From: Hyphomicrobiales bacterium
GTDB lineage: Bacteria; Pseudomonadota; Alphaproteobacteria; Rhizobiales; Beijerinckiaceae
Assembly (NCBI GenBank): GCA_019247605.1
Contig: JAFBAS010000037.1
Coordinates: 1-52,235, forward strand
Length of the DNA stretch: 52,235 bases
Direction of reading: 5' to 3'
Position numbers and translations under genes: made by a program. Shown in pieces: positions 43,905 through 52,235 of this stretch. Below the pieces are notes generated by a model that did not search any database, was not told where the DNA came from, and saw nothing but the letters and a program-made list of their open reading frames with translations. Within the stretch, counting starts at the first letter, position 1; each line of letters begins with the position of its first letter.

Positions 43905-44429
43905 ATGCTCGTCAATGCTCCCTTGTCGACCGAGACGGAAAGCGAAGTCCGCACCAAAAGCGAAGACATCGATGCGCAAGTCATGGGTGACGTGCTCAAG
44001 GCGGTCGTGGCGCGCGTGAAGAAGATCGATCGCGAGCATGATATCCCCTACATCGCCGGCTACAGCCAGAATGGGGAGAAAATCTACATCGACCGCCATA
44101 TGCCGAAATCGGCGATGCTCGGCGGAAAACGGGTCCAGACCGACCGCTTCATCATCTTGCACGAGGCCGTCGAGAAGGCGCTCCTTGACGAAATGGGTTT
44201 GCATTACCTTCACGCCCATCAGATCGCGCTGAGGACCGAACGAGCTGCCGTCGAATCCGAAGGGCTGGCTTGGCGCGACTACAACGCCTTCACCAAAAGC
44301 AACGAGCGGGAAATCGGCGACGAGCAGCTCAAGAAGGTCCCCGACGACCTCGATCTCACGCCCTACCGCAACGAGCGCGATTTCCAGAAGCTGCAGCAGA
44401 TGATGGCAGCCATCCGTTCGGAGGAGTGA
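43905..44429 (+). CDS. conserved hypothetical protein with HEAVEK motif
   Basis: Encodes 174 aa from the ATG at 43905 (GCGAGAGA upstream). Central region DIPYIAGYSQNGEKIYIDRH, then FIILHEAVEKALLDEMGLHYLHAHQIALRTERAAVE. The histidine-glutamate pair in ILHEAVEKALL, with later His residues in HYLHAHQ and Glu in TERAAVE, recalls a zincin-like metal site, although the strict HEXXH motif is absent. The family is common in Hyphomicrobiales and uncharacterised as far as I know. Coupled with the DUF3606 gene. Confidence 0.75.
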   Translation: MLVNAPLSTETESEVRTKSEDIDAQVMGDVLKAVVARVKKIDREHDIPYIAGYSQNGEKIYIDRHMPKSAMLGGKRVQTDRFIILHEAVEKALLDEMGLHYLHAHQIALRTERAAVESEGLAWRDYNAFTKSNEREIGDEQLKKVPDDLDLTPYRNERDFQKLQQMMAAIRSEE

Positions 44430-44586
44430 TATCGCGCGAGGAGCGTCGGGCGCCAGGAGGGCAATTTGGAGCGGCCACCACTGACGAGCCTCGGGTGCAG
44501 TTGAACGCAGCGGCCGGATTCCCTACCTTATTGGTCCGCCCCAGCCCGGCCCGAATCGCGGGGGGCGAAGCGCGAAAGGGAACGCC

Positions 44587-44907
44587 ATGCCGACTGCCAA
44601 AACGAGTGATGCCTCCTTCGAGGATGATGTGATCAAATCCGACCACCCGGTCGTCGTCGATTTTTGGGCAGAGTGGTGCGGACCTTGCCGCATGATCGGG
44701 CCTTCGCTCGAGGACATTTCAAACGAAATGGCCGGCAAGGTGAAGGTGGTGAAGCTCAACGTTGACGAAAACCCGAAGACCGCCGGCAAATTCGGTGTGC
44801 GCTCAATTCCGACCTTGATGATCTTCAAGGACGGCAAGCTCGCGGCCCAGAAGGTCGGCGCTGCGTCAAAAGGAGACCTTTCGCGCTGGATCGGCGCTCA
44901 CGCCTGA
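44587..44907 (+). CDS. trxA: thioredoxin
   Basis: Encodes 106 aa. Active site WCGPC at 30-34 in [18 protein letters not shown], and the cis-Pro loop [11 protein letters not shown] with Pro75. Normal length for cytoplasmic thioredoxin 1. It reduces protein disulphides using NADPH through thioredoxin reductase. A strong intrinsic terminator follows 25 nt downstream. Confidence 0.97.
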   Translation: MPTAKTSDASFEDDVIKSDHPVVVDFWAEWCGPCRMIGPSLEDISNEMAGKVKVVKLNVDENPKTAGKFGVRSIPTLMIFKDGKLAAQKVGAASKGDLSRWIGAHA

Positions 44908-44932
44908 TTTTTCCGCCTGAATAGGCTTTAAC

Positions 44933-44968
44933 AGGCCATGGTGGCGAGGGCGCCGTCGTGGCCTTTTT
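44933..44968 (+). terminator. strong intrinsic terminator of trxA
   Basis: A 14-bp stem (44933-44946 with 44951-44964, a few G-T wobbles) closed by the loop AGGG is followed by T residues to 44968. It ends directly at the stop codon of the convergent pdeM gene (44969), so the two transcripts end back to back. Confidence 0.9.
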
Positions 44969-45700
44969 CTACGCGCGCCGCGCTCCGATGACCGCCGGGG
45001 CATCGAACAGGTGGATGCGCCTCTCACCGATGACCACGGCCTGAAGCCGCGCCAGATCGAACAAATTGGCGAACGCCTTGTGGCGCAGATCGAGACCGCC
45101 CGCATAGGTGCCGAAGGCGGGCAGGACGCAACGGCGCGTATCGGTCGCAAAGCAGCGCCGTCGCAAGCCGCCGGCGCGTGCCGCGATATGCGCAACGGGG
45201 TGCAGATGGCCGGCGATTTCGCCCTCCAGCCCCGGTGCACCGTGGCGAGGTTCATGACGGGCCGCGACACCTCCGACCTGGCAAGCAGGCGCATGGTCGC
45301 CCGGCAACCCCGCAGGAGCGCGCGGATCATGATTTCCGGCGACCCACACCCAATCGCGCCCGAGCTGCAAGGTGCGTAGGGTGGCGCGGCAATCCACGCT
45401 CAGCCTCGCTGCCCCGTCACCATCGTGAAAACCATCACCCAGCGAAACAACGCGGCGCGGGGCAAAATGCGCCATGGTCGCGGATAGCGCGGCGAGCGTC
45501 ACCGTCGTGTCGTAGGGCGGCAGCAGCATGCCGCGGCGCGCGAATGAGGAGCCTTTCTCGAGATGAAGATCGGCGAAGACGAGCGTGCGCTCCGCCTCAT
45601 GCCAAAGCGCGCCGGAGGCATCGGCGATGAAAAAATCAGCGCCGATCCTGATTTCGCACTGGCGCCGCGCGAGCGGCAAGCTCGACATGGCCATGTTCAC
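44969..45700 (-). CDS. pdeM: ligase-associated DNA-damage-response endonuclease PdeM
   Basis: Encodes 243 aa. Calcineurin-type metallophosphoesterase: Asp-x-His in TLVFADLHLEKGSSFARRG, GDxxxD-like VVSLGDGFHDGD, GNHD in VWVAGNHDPR, and GHLHP for the last His site. The start overlaps the stop of the helicase gene by 4 nt. In many alphaproteobacteria this pair is linked to an ATP-dependent DNA ligase and exonuclease as a damage-response set; ligase and exonuclease genes are not in the window. Confidence 0.93.
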   Translation of the reverse strand: MNMAMSSLPLARRQCEIRIGADFFIADASGALWHEAERTLVFADLHLEKGSSFARRGMLLPPYDTTVTLAALSATMAHFAPRRVVSLGDGFHDGDGAARLSVDCRATLRTLQLGRDWVWVAGNHDPRAPAGLPGDHAPACQVGGVAARHEPRHGAPGLEGEIAGHLHPVAHIAARAGGLRRRCFATDTRRCVLPAFGTYAGGLDLRHKAFANLFDLARLQAVVIGERRIHLFDAPAVIGARRA

Positions 45701-48264
45701 GACAACGCTTCCTGCATCAATTCGGCCTCCGCTTGCGCCAGCATCTCGTCGCGCGCTTCGCCGAAAACGGCCTCGCGGCCGATCTCCAAGACGATGGAGA
45801 CCGCGAGCGGGGAAACACGCTCGAGACCCTTATGCCTGATTCGCCCCCGGATGCGCGAGAGCATCACGGCGACGCGCTTGAGATCCAGGAGACCGGTGGC
45901 AGCGTCCTCGCGAGCGGCGCGCAGGAGAATGTGCCCGGGTTCATGCGTGCGCAGCACGTCATAGACGAGATCGGTCGAAATGGTCACTTGGCGGCCTGTT
46001 TTTCGGTGTCCCGGGTGGCGGCGCTCGATGAGCCCCGCAATGATGGCGCAAGCACGAAAGCTGCGCTTCATCAGCGCCGTCTCGGCAAGCCAAGCCTCAA
46101 GGTCGTCGCCCAGCATGTCTTGCGAGAACAAGTCATCGAGCGAGAGGCGGCCCTGCGCGACAGCAAGCCCCATATCCCCGAGCGCCCAGACGCCGATCCC
46201 GTAATCGTTGCAGGCAAAACCGAGCGGCCGCAGCCGCGCGCGCTCGAGCCTTCGCGTGAGCAGCATGCCGAGCGTCTGATGCGCGAGGCGCCCTTCGAAA
46301 GGATAAGCAACGAGGAAATGGCGCCCACCGCGTGGAAAAGTCTCCACCAGCAGCCCCTCGTATTCCGGCAAAAGCGAATGCTCGTCTTGCCAGACGAGCC
46401 ATTGCGCCACTTCTTCGGGCAGCTTCGCCCAGCTCGACGGGTTAGCGAGCATGGCGCGCACGCGCGCTGCGAGAAAGGTCGAGAGCGGGAATTTGCCACC
46501 TTCGTAAGACGGAATTTTCGGGTCGGTTCCGGCACGTGCCCGAGAGGCAACCACTTCGTCCTCGATGATGCCTTCGAAGCGAAGGATCTCACCGGCAAAG
46601 GCGAAAGTATCGCCGACCGTCATCTGCTCGGCCCAATATTCCTCGACCTCGCCGAGCTTGCGGCCCGTGCGCTGCAAAATTCCGGTTGCCGCGGGAGCAC
46701 CGGGCCTTGCGGCCCTGAGCCGTCCGATGCGCACCTTGAGCATCGCGGCCTCGACGATGGTGCCGACATTCATCCGGTATTGCTGGATGACGCCCGCGGT
46801 CGAAGCACGCCATCGCCCGTCCTGGCCCTTCTTGATCTTGGCGAAGCGTTCATAGGAGCGAAGCGCGTAGCCGCCGGTCGCGACGAAATCGACAACCGCA
46901 TCGAAGCTCGAGCGCTCGAGCTTGGCGTATGGCGCGGCCGAGATGACCTCGTCATAGAGCTCATCGGCGAGGAAGGGGTCCCCGCAGGCAACGCCGAGCA
47001 CGTGCTGGGCAAGCACGTCGAGCGCGCCGGAGCGTGCGTCGGGCGTATCCTGGGCTGCCTCCTCGACGGCTTCGAGCGCGGCTTCGGCCTCGAGCGCCTC
47101 GAAGCGGTTCGACGGGACGATGACGGCTTTCGAGGGCTCGTCGAGGCGGTGATTGGCGCGCCCGATGCGCTGCATCAAGCGGCTTGCCCCTTTCGGCGCT
47201 CCGACATTGATGACGAGATCGACGTCACCCCAATCGATGCCGAGATCGAGCGTCGAGGTGCACACCACGGCCTTGAGCTGCCCTTGGGCCATCGCGGCCT
47301 CGACCCTTTTCCTTTGCGACGCATCGAGAGAACCATGATGGAGTGCGATGGCGAGCGCGTCCTCGTTCATGCGCCAAAGCGCCTGGAACAGGAATTCCGC
47401 CTGCATCCGCGTGTTGACGAAGACGAGCGACATCTTATGGGCGCGGATGGCCGCATAGATTTCCGGTAACGCGTAGCTCGTTATGTGCCCGGCGATCGGC
47501 AGCGTCGTCTTCGTACGAAGGATCGAGAGATCGGCCGGTGCCGCGCCGCCCGCGGCGACGAGATCGGCGAGGCTCCCGCCGACCGGTTTCGACCCGCGCG
47601 CCGTCGTGGCGCCGAGCCAAAGCCGCAAGGCATCGGGTTCGCGCACGGTTGCCGAAAGGCCCACGCAAGCGGGCGAAGGCGCGATAGCCTTCAACCGCGC
47701 GAGATCGAGCGCGAGAAGGTCGCCACGCTTCGAGACGACAAGCGAGTGAAGCTCGTCGATGATGATCCGCTCGAGGCTCCCGAAGAGCTCACGCGACTCC
47801 TTCGCGGCGAGCAGCAACGCGACCTGCTCGGGGGTCGTGAGCAGGATGTCGGGAGGGGCCGATTTCTGGCGTTGCCGCGCCGCGGCCGAACTGTCGCCGG
47901 TGCGGGTCTCGACGCGGATGGGCAAACCCATCTCCTCGACCGGCGTCTCGAGATTGCGCTTCACATCCGCCGCAAGCGCCTTGAGGGGGGACACGTAAAG
48001 CGTATGGAGGCGGCGCTTGCGGCGCCTCTCGGTGCCCGGAGGAACGCCGGGGGATGGCAAAGGCGCGCGGCTGAGCTCGATGAGGCTCGGCAAGAAGCCT
48101 GCGAGCGTCTTGCCCGCTCCTGTTGGCGCCACGAGAAGCACCGAGCGCCCCTGCCGCGCCTTGTCGATCAATTCGAGCTGATGCGAACGCGGTGCCCAGC
48201 CCCGCGCGGCGAACCAGGAGGCAAATCGAGACGGGAGAAGCGAAGGCTCGTCTTGGCGGCCCAC
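45697..48264 (-). CDS. ligase-associated Lhr-type DEXH-box DNA helicase
   Basis: Encodes 855 aa, probably started by GTG at 48264. Superfamily 2 helicase with Walker A APTGAGKTLAG (Lys52), DEXH box IIIDELHSL at 168-175, SAT motif in GLSATV, and the C-terminal helicase motif QRIGRANH. The long C-terminal Lhr core with winged-helix and beta-barrel parts follows (LRPLGFACNDYGIGVWALG). It would unwind damaged DNA and cooperate with PdeM, to which it is translationally coupled. Length is normal for this class. Confidence 0.94.
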   Translation of the reverse strand: MGRQDEPSLLPSRFASWFAARGWAPRSHQLELIDKARQGRSVLLVAPTGAGKTLAGFLPSLIELSRAPLPSPGVPPGTERRRKRRLHTLYVSPLKALAADVKRNLETPVEEMGLPIRVETRTGDSSAAARQRQKSAPPDILLTTPEQVALLLAAKESRELFGSLERIIIDELHSLVVSKRGDLLALDLARLKAIAPSPACVGLSATVREPDALRLWLGATTARGSKPVGGSLADLVAAGGAAPADLSILRTKTTLPIAGHITSYALPEIYAAIRAHKMSLVFVNTRMQAEFLFQALWRMNEDALAIALHHGSLDASQRKRVEAAMAQGQLKAVVCTSTLDLGIDWGDVDLVINVGAPKGASRLMQRIGRANHRLDEPSKAVIVPSNRFEALEAEAALEAVEEAAQDTPDARSGALDVLAQHVLGVACGDPFLADELYDEVISAAPYAKLERSSFDAVVDFVATGGYALRSYERFAKIKKGQDGRWRASTAGVIQQYRMNVGTIVEAAMLKVRIGRLRAARPGAPAATGILQRTGRKLGEVEEYWAEQMTVGDTFAFAGEILRFEGIIEDEVVASRARAGTDPKIPSYEGGKFPLSTFLAARVRAMLANPSSWAKLPEEVAQWLVWQDEHSLLPEYEGLLVETFPRGGRHFLVAYPFEGRLAHQTLGMLLTRRLERARLRPLGFACNDYGIGVWALGDMGLAVAQGRLSLDDLFSQDMLGDDLEAWLAETALMKRSFRACAIIAGLIERRHPGHRKTGRQVTISTDLVYDVLRTHEPGHILLRAAREDAATGLLDLKRVAVMLSRIRGRIRHKGLERVSPLAVSIVLEIGREAVFGEARDEMLAQAEAELMQEALS

Positions 48265-48577
48265 GATCTATGACCGCTGCGGCCGGCGGGTAAAATTCCC
48301 CACGCGATTTTCCACCGAAAAGGCGACCTCGGAGCGAGCCGCTATCGGCCTCATCCCGCTGGCCCCGAGGACGAGCAGGCCGGCGCGGCGGCGAACAAAT
48401 GGACGCCGGGCGGTTCGTTTCGAAGCGAGCGCCATGCCATGATCCTCGAATCCGGCTCATTCATTTGCGCGGAATCTTTCGCCGCGGCCGATCCCCGCTT
48501 TTCGTCTTGTTTTAGGCGCGTCGCCAGGGAGGGTCAATTTGCCTAAGATGCGCCTGAACTGAACGGAGAATTTGCCC
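48265..48577. other. divergent intergenic region, helicase and alpha-glucosidase
   Basis: About 310 nt with no supportable gene. Divergent promoters for the helicase and the GH13 enzyme must lie here. A GGAG box at 48565-48568 belongs to the alpha-glucosidase gene. No operator-like palindrome stands out. Confidence 0.5.
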
Positions 48578-50197
48578 GTGCCGAGCCGCGATGCTGGCGA
48601 CAATTTCTGGTGGCGCCACGGCGTCATCTACCAGATCTACCCGCGCTCCTTCCAGGATAGCAACGCGGATGGAATCGGCGACCTCCAAGGCATCTTGCGG
48701 CGCCTCGATCACCTCGTTTCGCTCAGGATCGACGCCATCTGGATATCTCCTATCTATGCGTCGCCGATGGCCGATTTCGGCTATGACGTTTCCGATCACA
48801 GGGCGATCGACCCGATCTTCGGCACGATGGAAGATTTCGATCGCCTGCTCGAGGAGGCTCATCGCAAGGGCCTGAAGGTCATTCTCGATTACGTGCCGAA
48901 CCACACTTCCGACCTGCACCCCTGGTTCATCGAAAGCCGTGCTTCGCGTCACAATCCAAAGCGCGATTGGTATGTCTGGCGCGATGCTCGCGCCGATGGC
49001 GGGCCGCCGAACAATTGGACGAGCGAGTTCGGGGGTCCGGCTTGGACCTTCGACGAATCAACCGGGCAATTCTATTTCCACGCCTATTTGCCTGAGCAGC
49101 CGGATCTCAACTGGCGCAACCCCGAAGTCGTCGCGGCCATGCTCGACGTTTTGCGCTTCTGGTTCGACCGGGGTGTGGACGGTTTTCGCGTGGATGCGAT
49201 CCATCATCTTTTCGAGGATGAGCAATTGCGGGATGATCCCGTCAATCCCGATTGGCATGATGGCCTTCCCCCCGCCCGCCAGCTCCTGCGCATCCACTCC
49301 ATGGACCAACCCGAGGTGCATGGAGCGATCGCCCTGATGCGGGGCGCGGCGAAATCCTATGCTGACGAGCGCCTTCTCATCGGTGAGGCCTATCTGCCGA
49401 TCGAGCGGCTCATGTCCTATTACGGCATAGCGCTTTCAGGCTTCCACCTCCCTTTCAACTTTCACCTCATCTCGACACCATGGAAGCCGAAAGCGATCGC
49501 TGCGCTCATCGACGAATATGAAGCCGCCTTGCCGCAAGGCGGCTGGCCGAATTGGGTGCTGGGCAATCATGACAGGTCACGCGTGGCAACGCGGGTCGGG
49601 CCCGAGCAGGCGCGCATCGCCGCCATGTTGCTCTTGACGCTTCGCGGCACGCCGACCCTCTACCAGGGCGACGAGATCGGCATGGCAGACGTGCCTATTC
49701 CACGGCGTCTCGTGCGAGACCCATTCGGCAAGAATGCGCCGGGCTTCGGCCGCGACCCCGAACGAACGCCCATGCAGTGGGACGCGAGCCGGCACGCCGG
49801 CTTCAGCGCGAGCGAACCTTGGCTCCCCGTCGCGCGCGACTTCGCGTCGCGCAATGTGGAGCGCCAATCCTCCGATGCGGGCTCCATGCTGTCGCTCTAT
49901 CGCGCGCTCATCGCGTTGCGGCGCGAGGAGGAGGCGCTCGCCGTCGGCAGCTATGCGCTGGTTTATGCGAGCGACAATGTGCTCGCTTATGAGCGCCGAC
50001 TGGGACAGCGCGGTCTGTTGGTCGCGCTCAATTTCGACGATCGATTTGAGGAGCTCGAAAGCCTCTCGCCGCCGGCGCGCCTTCTCTTTTCGACCGATCC
50101 GGCCCGGGAGAAAGAAGACTTCGCTCGCGCACCGAAGCTGAACCCCAACGAAGGGATTGTGGCCGAGCTCACGCCGCCGAAGCGCCTGGGCCGGTGA
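48578..50197 (+). CDS. GH13 alpha-glucosidase
   Basis: Encodes 539 aa from the GTG at 48578, 9 nt after GGAG; a TTG at 48572 is too close to that box. Catalytic (beta/alpha)8 barrel with the four conserved regions: DYVPNHTSD; DGFRVDAIHH with nucleophile Asp206; LLIGEAYLP with acid/base Glu270; and LGNHDRSR with Asp332. QIYPRSFQDSNADGIGDLQG at the N-terminus and VPNHTSDLHPWF indicate the oligo-1,6-glucosidase / alpha-glucosidase subfamily, which hydrolyses small alpha-glucosides. No signal peptide, so cytoplasmic. The sugar transporter at 50249 is convergent. Confidence 0.93.
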   Translation: MPSRDAGDNFWWRHGVIYQIYPRSFQDSNADGIGDLQGILRRLDHLVSLRIDAIWISPIYASPMADFGYDVSDHRAIDPIFGTMEDFDRLLEEAHRKGLKVILDYVPNHTSDLHPWFIESRASRHNPKRDWYVWRDARADGGPPNNWTSEFGGPAWTFDESTGQFYFHAYLPEQPDLNWRNPEVVAAMLDVLRFWFDRGVDGFRVDAIHHLFEDEQLRDDPVNPDWHDGLPPARQLLRIHSMDQPEVHGAIALMRGAAKSYADERLLIGEAYLPIERLMSYYGIALSGFHLPFNFHLISTPWKPKAIAALIDEYEAALPQGGWPNWVLGNHDRSRVATRVGPEQARIAAMLLLTLRGTPTLYQGDEIGMADVPIPRRLVRDPFGKNAPGFGRDPERTPMQWDASRHAGFSASEPWLPVARDFASRNVERQSSDAGSMLSLYRALIALRREEEALAVGSYALVYASDNVLAYERRLGQRGLLVALNFDDRFEELESLSPPARLLFSTDPAREKEDFARAPKLNPNEGIVAELTPPKRLGR

Positions 50198-50248
50198 GAC
50201 GAGCCCGAATTTCTGCGCCCGACAGCCCGATTCGCGCCCAAGATCGAC

Positions 50249-51190
50249 TCAGTTGTATAGAACCGCCCCGATCTTTGGGTCGCTGACGTTCGATTTGTCG
50301 TACCAGAAGAAGCCGGTATCGATCGTCTTGGGCAGCTTCTCGCCCTTCAGCGCTTTCACCGCCGATTCAACGACGCAGGCTCCGATGCCGATCGGATTCT
50401 GGGTAATCGCGCCGGCCTCTTCGCCGGATTTGATCGCATCGATCTGCTCCTTGCCCGAATCATAGCCGATGACGACGAGCTTCTTTTTGGACTCCTTCAC
50501 GCCATGCAGGACGCCGATGATCGAGCCCTCATTGGCGCCAAAGATGCCCTTGAGGTTCGGATTGGCCCCAAGAATCGCCTTGGTGATTTCGGTCGACTTC
50601 AGCTGATCGCCACCGCCATATTGGACGCTGATGATTTTCACGTTGGGGTGCTTCGCTTTCATCTCGTTGAGGAAGCCATCGCGCCGATCGATGCCGGTGC
50701 GGCTGGTCTGATCGTGCACCACCAGGGCGACCTCGCCCGAATCGCCGATCAGCTCCGCCATCTTGTCGGCGGCGACGCCAGCCGCTGCAATGTTGTCAGT
50801 CGTGCACGTGGTCAACGGGATGTCGCTGTCGACACCCGAGTCGAAGGCGATGACGGGGATGTGTTCGGACTGCGCCTTCTTGAGCAGCGGAATGGCCGCC
50901 TTGCTGTCGAGCGCCGCGAAGCCGATGGCCTTCGGATGCTTGGCGAGGTCGGCCGAGAGCATGTCGATCTGCTTGTCGACCATCGCCTCGGTTTCCGGCC
51001 CCTCAAAGCTGATCTTCACGCTGAGCTTCTGCGCTTCCTGTTCCGCGCCGAGCTTGACGGCTTGCCAGAACTGGTGCTGGAAGCCCTTCGAAATCAGCGG
51101 AATGTAGGTCTCGTCGGCACGCGACACCGTCATCGCTCCCACCAGCGCAGCGGCCACAACCAAGGTGCTGATTTGCGTTCTGTTCAACAT
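50249..51190 (-). CDS. ribose-type sugar ABC transporter, periplasmic binding protein
   Basis: Encodes 313 aa from the ATG at 51190, with GGGAGAGGAAG upstream. Signal peptide at residues 1-25 (TQISTLVVAAALVGAMTV, ending SRA). Periplasmic binding protein of the RbsB group: IPLISKGFQHQFWQAVKLGA, IGFAALDSKAAIPLLKKA, VIAFDSGVDSDIPLTTCTTDN and IFGANEGSIIGVLHGV. Ligand would be a pentose, hexose or related sugar. The permease gene at 51302 lies upstream on the same strand, so the operon order is permease then binding protein. Confidence 0.92.
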   Translation of the reverse strand: MLNRTQISTLVVAAALVGAMTVSRADETYIPLISKGFQHQFWQAVKLGAEQEAQKLSVKISFEGPETEAMVDKQIDMLSADLAKHPKAIGFAALDSKAAIPLLKKAQSEHIPVIAFDSGVDSDIPLTTCTTDNIAAAGVAADKMAELIGDSGEVALVVHDQTSRTGIDRRDGFLNEMKAKHPNVKIISVQYGGGDQLKSTEITKAILGANPNLKGIFGANEGSIIGVLHGVKESKKKLVVIGYDSGKEQIDAIKSGEEAGAITQNPIGIGACVVESAVKALKGEKLPKTIDTGFFWYDKSNVSDPKIGAVLYN

Positions 51191-51301
51191 CGCTCTTCCT
51201 CTCCCCTGTTTCAGCTTGTTTCGGGTGACCACGTTTCGCTTCGTGGTTGAGCACTATTCCAGTTGCTCTCGTTCGGCTTTGCTTCGTTCTTTGCCAGACT
51301 T

Positions 51302-52235
51302 TCACAACTTCCTGCGTCGCAGAATGTCGATGTAAACGGCCAGGATTATGATGACGCCGGTAACGACGATCTGCCACTCCTGCGGAACTGAGAGGATCCG
51401 CAGGCCGTTGGTGAGAACGCTCATTATAAACGCGCCGATAATCGTGCCAAGCACCGTGCCGGTGCCCCCGCTCAGCGACGTGCCGCCGATCACCACGGCA
51501 GCGATCGCTTCGAGTTCGTAGCCTTGGCCGAGCGCGGGCTGGGCGGAATTGAGCCGCGAGGCGATCAGCAGTCCCGCGACGCCGCAAATCGCGCCGGCCA
51601 AGACGTAGATCGTGATCTTCCAGCGATCCACATTGACGCCGGACAAACGAACAGCTTCTTCGTTGCTGCCTAAGGCGAAGGTGTATCGGCCAAGTGCCGT
51701 GCGGCTGAGAATGGCCGACGCGGCGATTGCCAGCACGAACAGGATCAGCACGCTGTTGGGAATCGGCAGGCTCGGTAGAACATAGCCGATCAACGAACCT
51801 TGCGAGATCGTCGAGAAATTTTCGGTGTCGCTGAAATAGATCGGCTTGTCACCGGCCACCACGAGCGCCAGGCCTTTGTTCACCAGCATCATCCCCAATG
51901 TGGCGATGAAGGGCGGCAGCTTCAGTTTGGCAACGAAGGTACCGGAGAGCAGGCCACTCATGGCGCCGGTCGCGATGGCCGCAAGCACGCCCGTCCACAA
52001 TGGCAACTGCCAATATGTGAGGAATACGCCGGCCATTACGGCGCAGAACGTCATCAGCGTGCCGACCGACAAATCAATGCCGGCCGTAATAATGACGAAA
52101 GTGGACGCGATCGCGAGCACGCCGTTCACCGCCGTCGATTGCAAGATGCCGAGAAGATTCTCGACCTGCATGAAGGCTGGCGAGGCAAAACCGAAAAACA
52201 CCATCAACACGATCAGGCTCGCGAAGGCGAACAGC
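51302..52235 (-). CDS. ribose-type sugar ABC transporter permease, 5' end missing
   Basis: The frame runs beyond the right edge, so the N-terminus is not seen; the visible part has about 311 codons. Multi-pass permease of the RbsC group: STFVIITAGIDLSVGTLMTF, PPFIATLGMMLVNKGLA, GRYTFALGSNEEAVRLSGV, and AAVVIGGTSLSGGTGTVLGTIIGA, the coupling-loop region. It works with the binding protein at 50249; the ATPase is presumably further right. Confidence 0.93.
   Translation of the reverse strand, partial: LFAFASLIVLMVFFGFASPAFMQVENLLGILQSTAVNGVLAIASTFVIITAGIDLSVGTLMTFCAVMAGVFLTYWQLPLWTGVLAAIATGAMSGLLSGTFVAKLKLPPFIATLGMMLVNKGLALVVAGDKPIYFSDTENFSTISQGSLIGYVLPSLPIPNSVLILFVLAIAASAILSRTALGRYTFALGSNEEAVRLSGVNVDRWKITIYVLAGAICGVAGLLIASRLNSAQPALGQGYELEAIAAVVIGGTSLSGGTGTVLGTIIGAFIMSVLTNGLRILSVPQEWQIVVTGVIIILAVYIDILRRRKL

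Overview
The window looks like a chromosomal segment of a GC-rich alphaproteobacterium, most likely of the order Hyphomicrobiales (Rhizobiales). The evidence is gene content: an AapJQM-type amino-acid uptake set, a complete branched-chain amino-acid (Liv) cassette, the ligase-associated PdeM/Lhr-type repair pair, DUF3606 and DUF6494 proteins, and Flp/TadE/TadG pilus parts. GC is high throughout, with visibly lower GC at about 466-2400. No species assignment is possible from the sequence alone.

Layout. 1-2400: a partial gene at the edge, a 20-bp inverted repeat, and a lower-GC, overlapping three-gene minus-strand operon (possible RelE-like protein, XRE-type helix-turn-helix protein, unknown protein). 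2623-6755: a minus-strand phage DNA-packaging cassette (small Cys protein, small terminase, large terminase, P22-like portal) with no capsid or tail genes after it, so a prophage remnant. 7333-11462: amino-acid ABC transporter parts without an ATPase, then a GNAT acetyltransferase. 11504-17531: an unusual Nramp-family transporter behind a complete Liv operon whose leader carries four 16-bp tandem repeats. 17923-20060: an NfeD protease/stomatin pair. 20335-22025: a CGNR regulator divergent from an EamA exporter, with twin operators between them. 22063-23313: a class V aminotransferase. 23612-25695: a compact phage-like immunity region in which an S24/LexA-like repressor lies between two outward-facing promoters of mirror-image architecture, each carrying a pair of operators. 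25778-26833: an Ldh2-family dehydrogenase, followed by a cryptic small membrane peptide. 27091-30512: a MarR-EmrA-EmrB type efflux operon. 30693-34252: an anion/sugar-acid type MFS transporter, a small tyrosine-phosphatase-like protein, an isocitrate/isopropylmalate dehydrogenase-family enzyme and a DUF6494 protein. 34609-37022: two divergent methyltransferases. 37088-40318: a minimal Tad pilus group. 40578-42713: a secreted protein and a Tat-exported sulfatase. 43371-44907: tRNA-Val(GAC), two small conserved proteins and thioredoxin. 44969-48264: the PdeM and Lhr-type helicase DNA-repair pair. 48578-50197: a GH13 alpha-glucosidase. 50249-52235: the start of a ribose-type sugar ABC transporter that runs off the right edge.

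Most of the window is ordinary transport and metabolic coding. The strongest unexpected signal is the repressor switch at 24327-25034. Two operator pairs share the motif CCCCT-N3-AGGGG, with 23 bp between centres in both pairs. Each pair brackets a TTGACA box and fills the 17-bp promoter spacer, one pair facing left and one facing right, so a single cleavable repressor could silence a leftward DUF6362-type gene and a rightward two-gene operon of unknown function. Other points of interest are the twin TAACC-N8-GGTTA operators of the CGNR regulator, the repeat-bearing Liv leader, the low-GC overlapping operon, and a 42-codon transmembrane peptide that has a good ribosome-binding site but no standard start codon.
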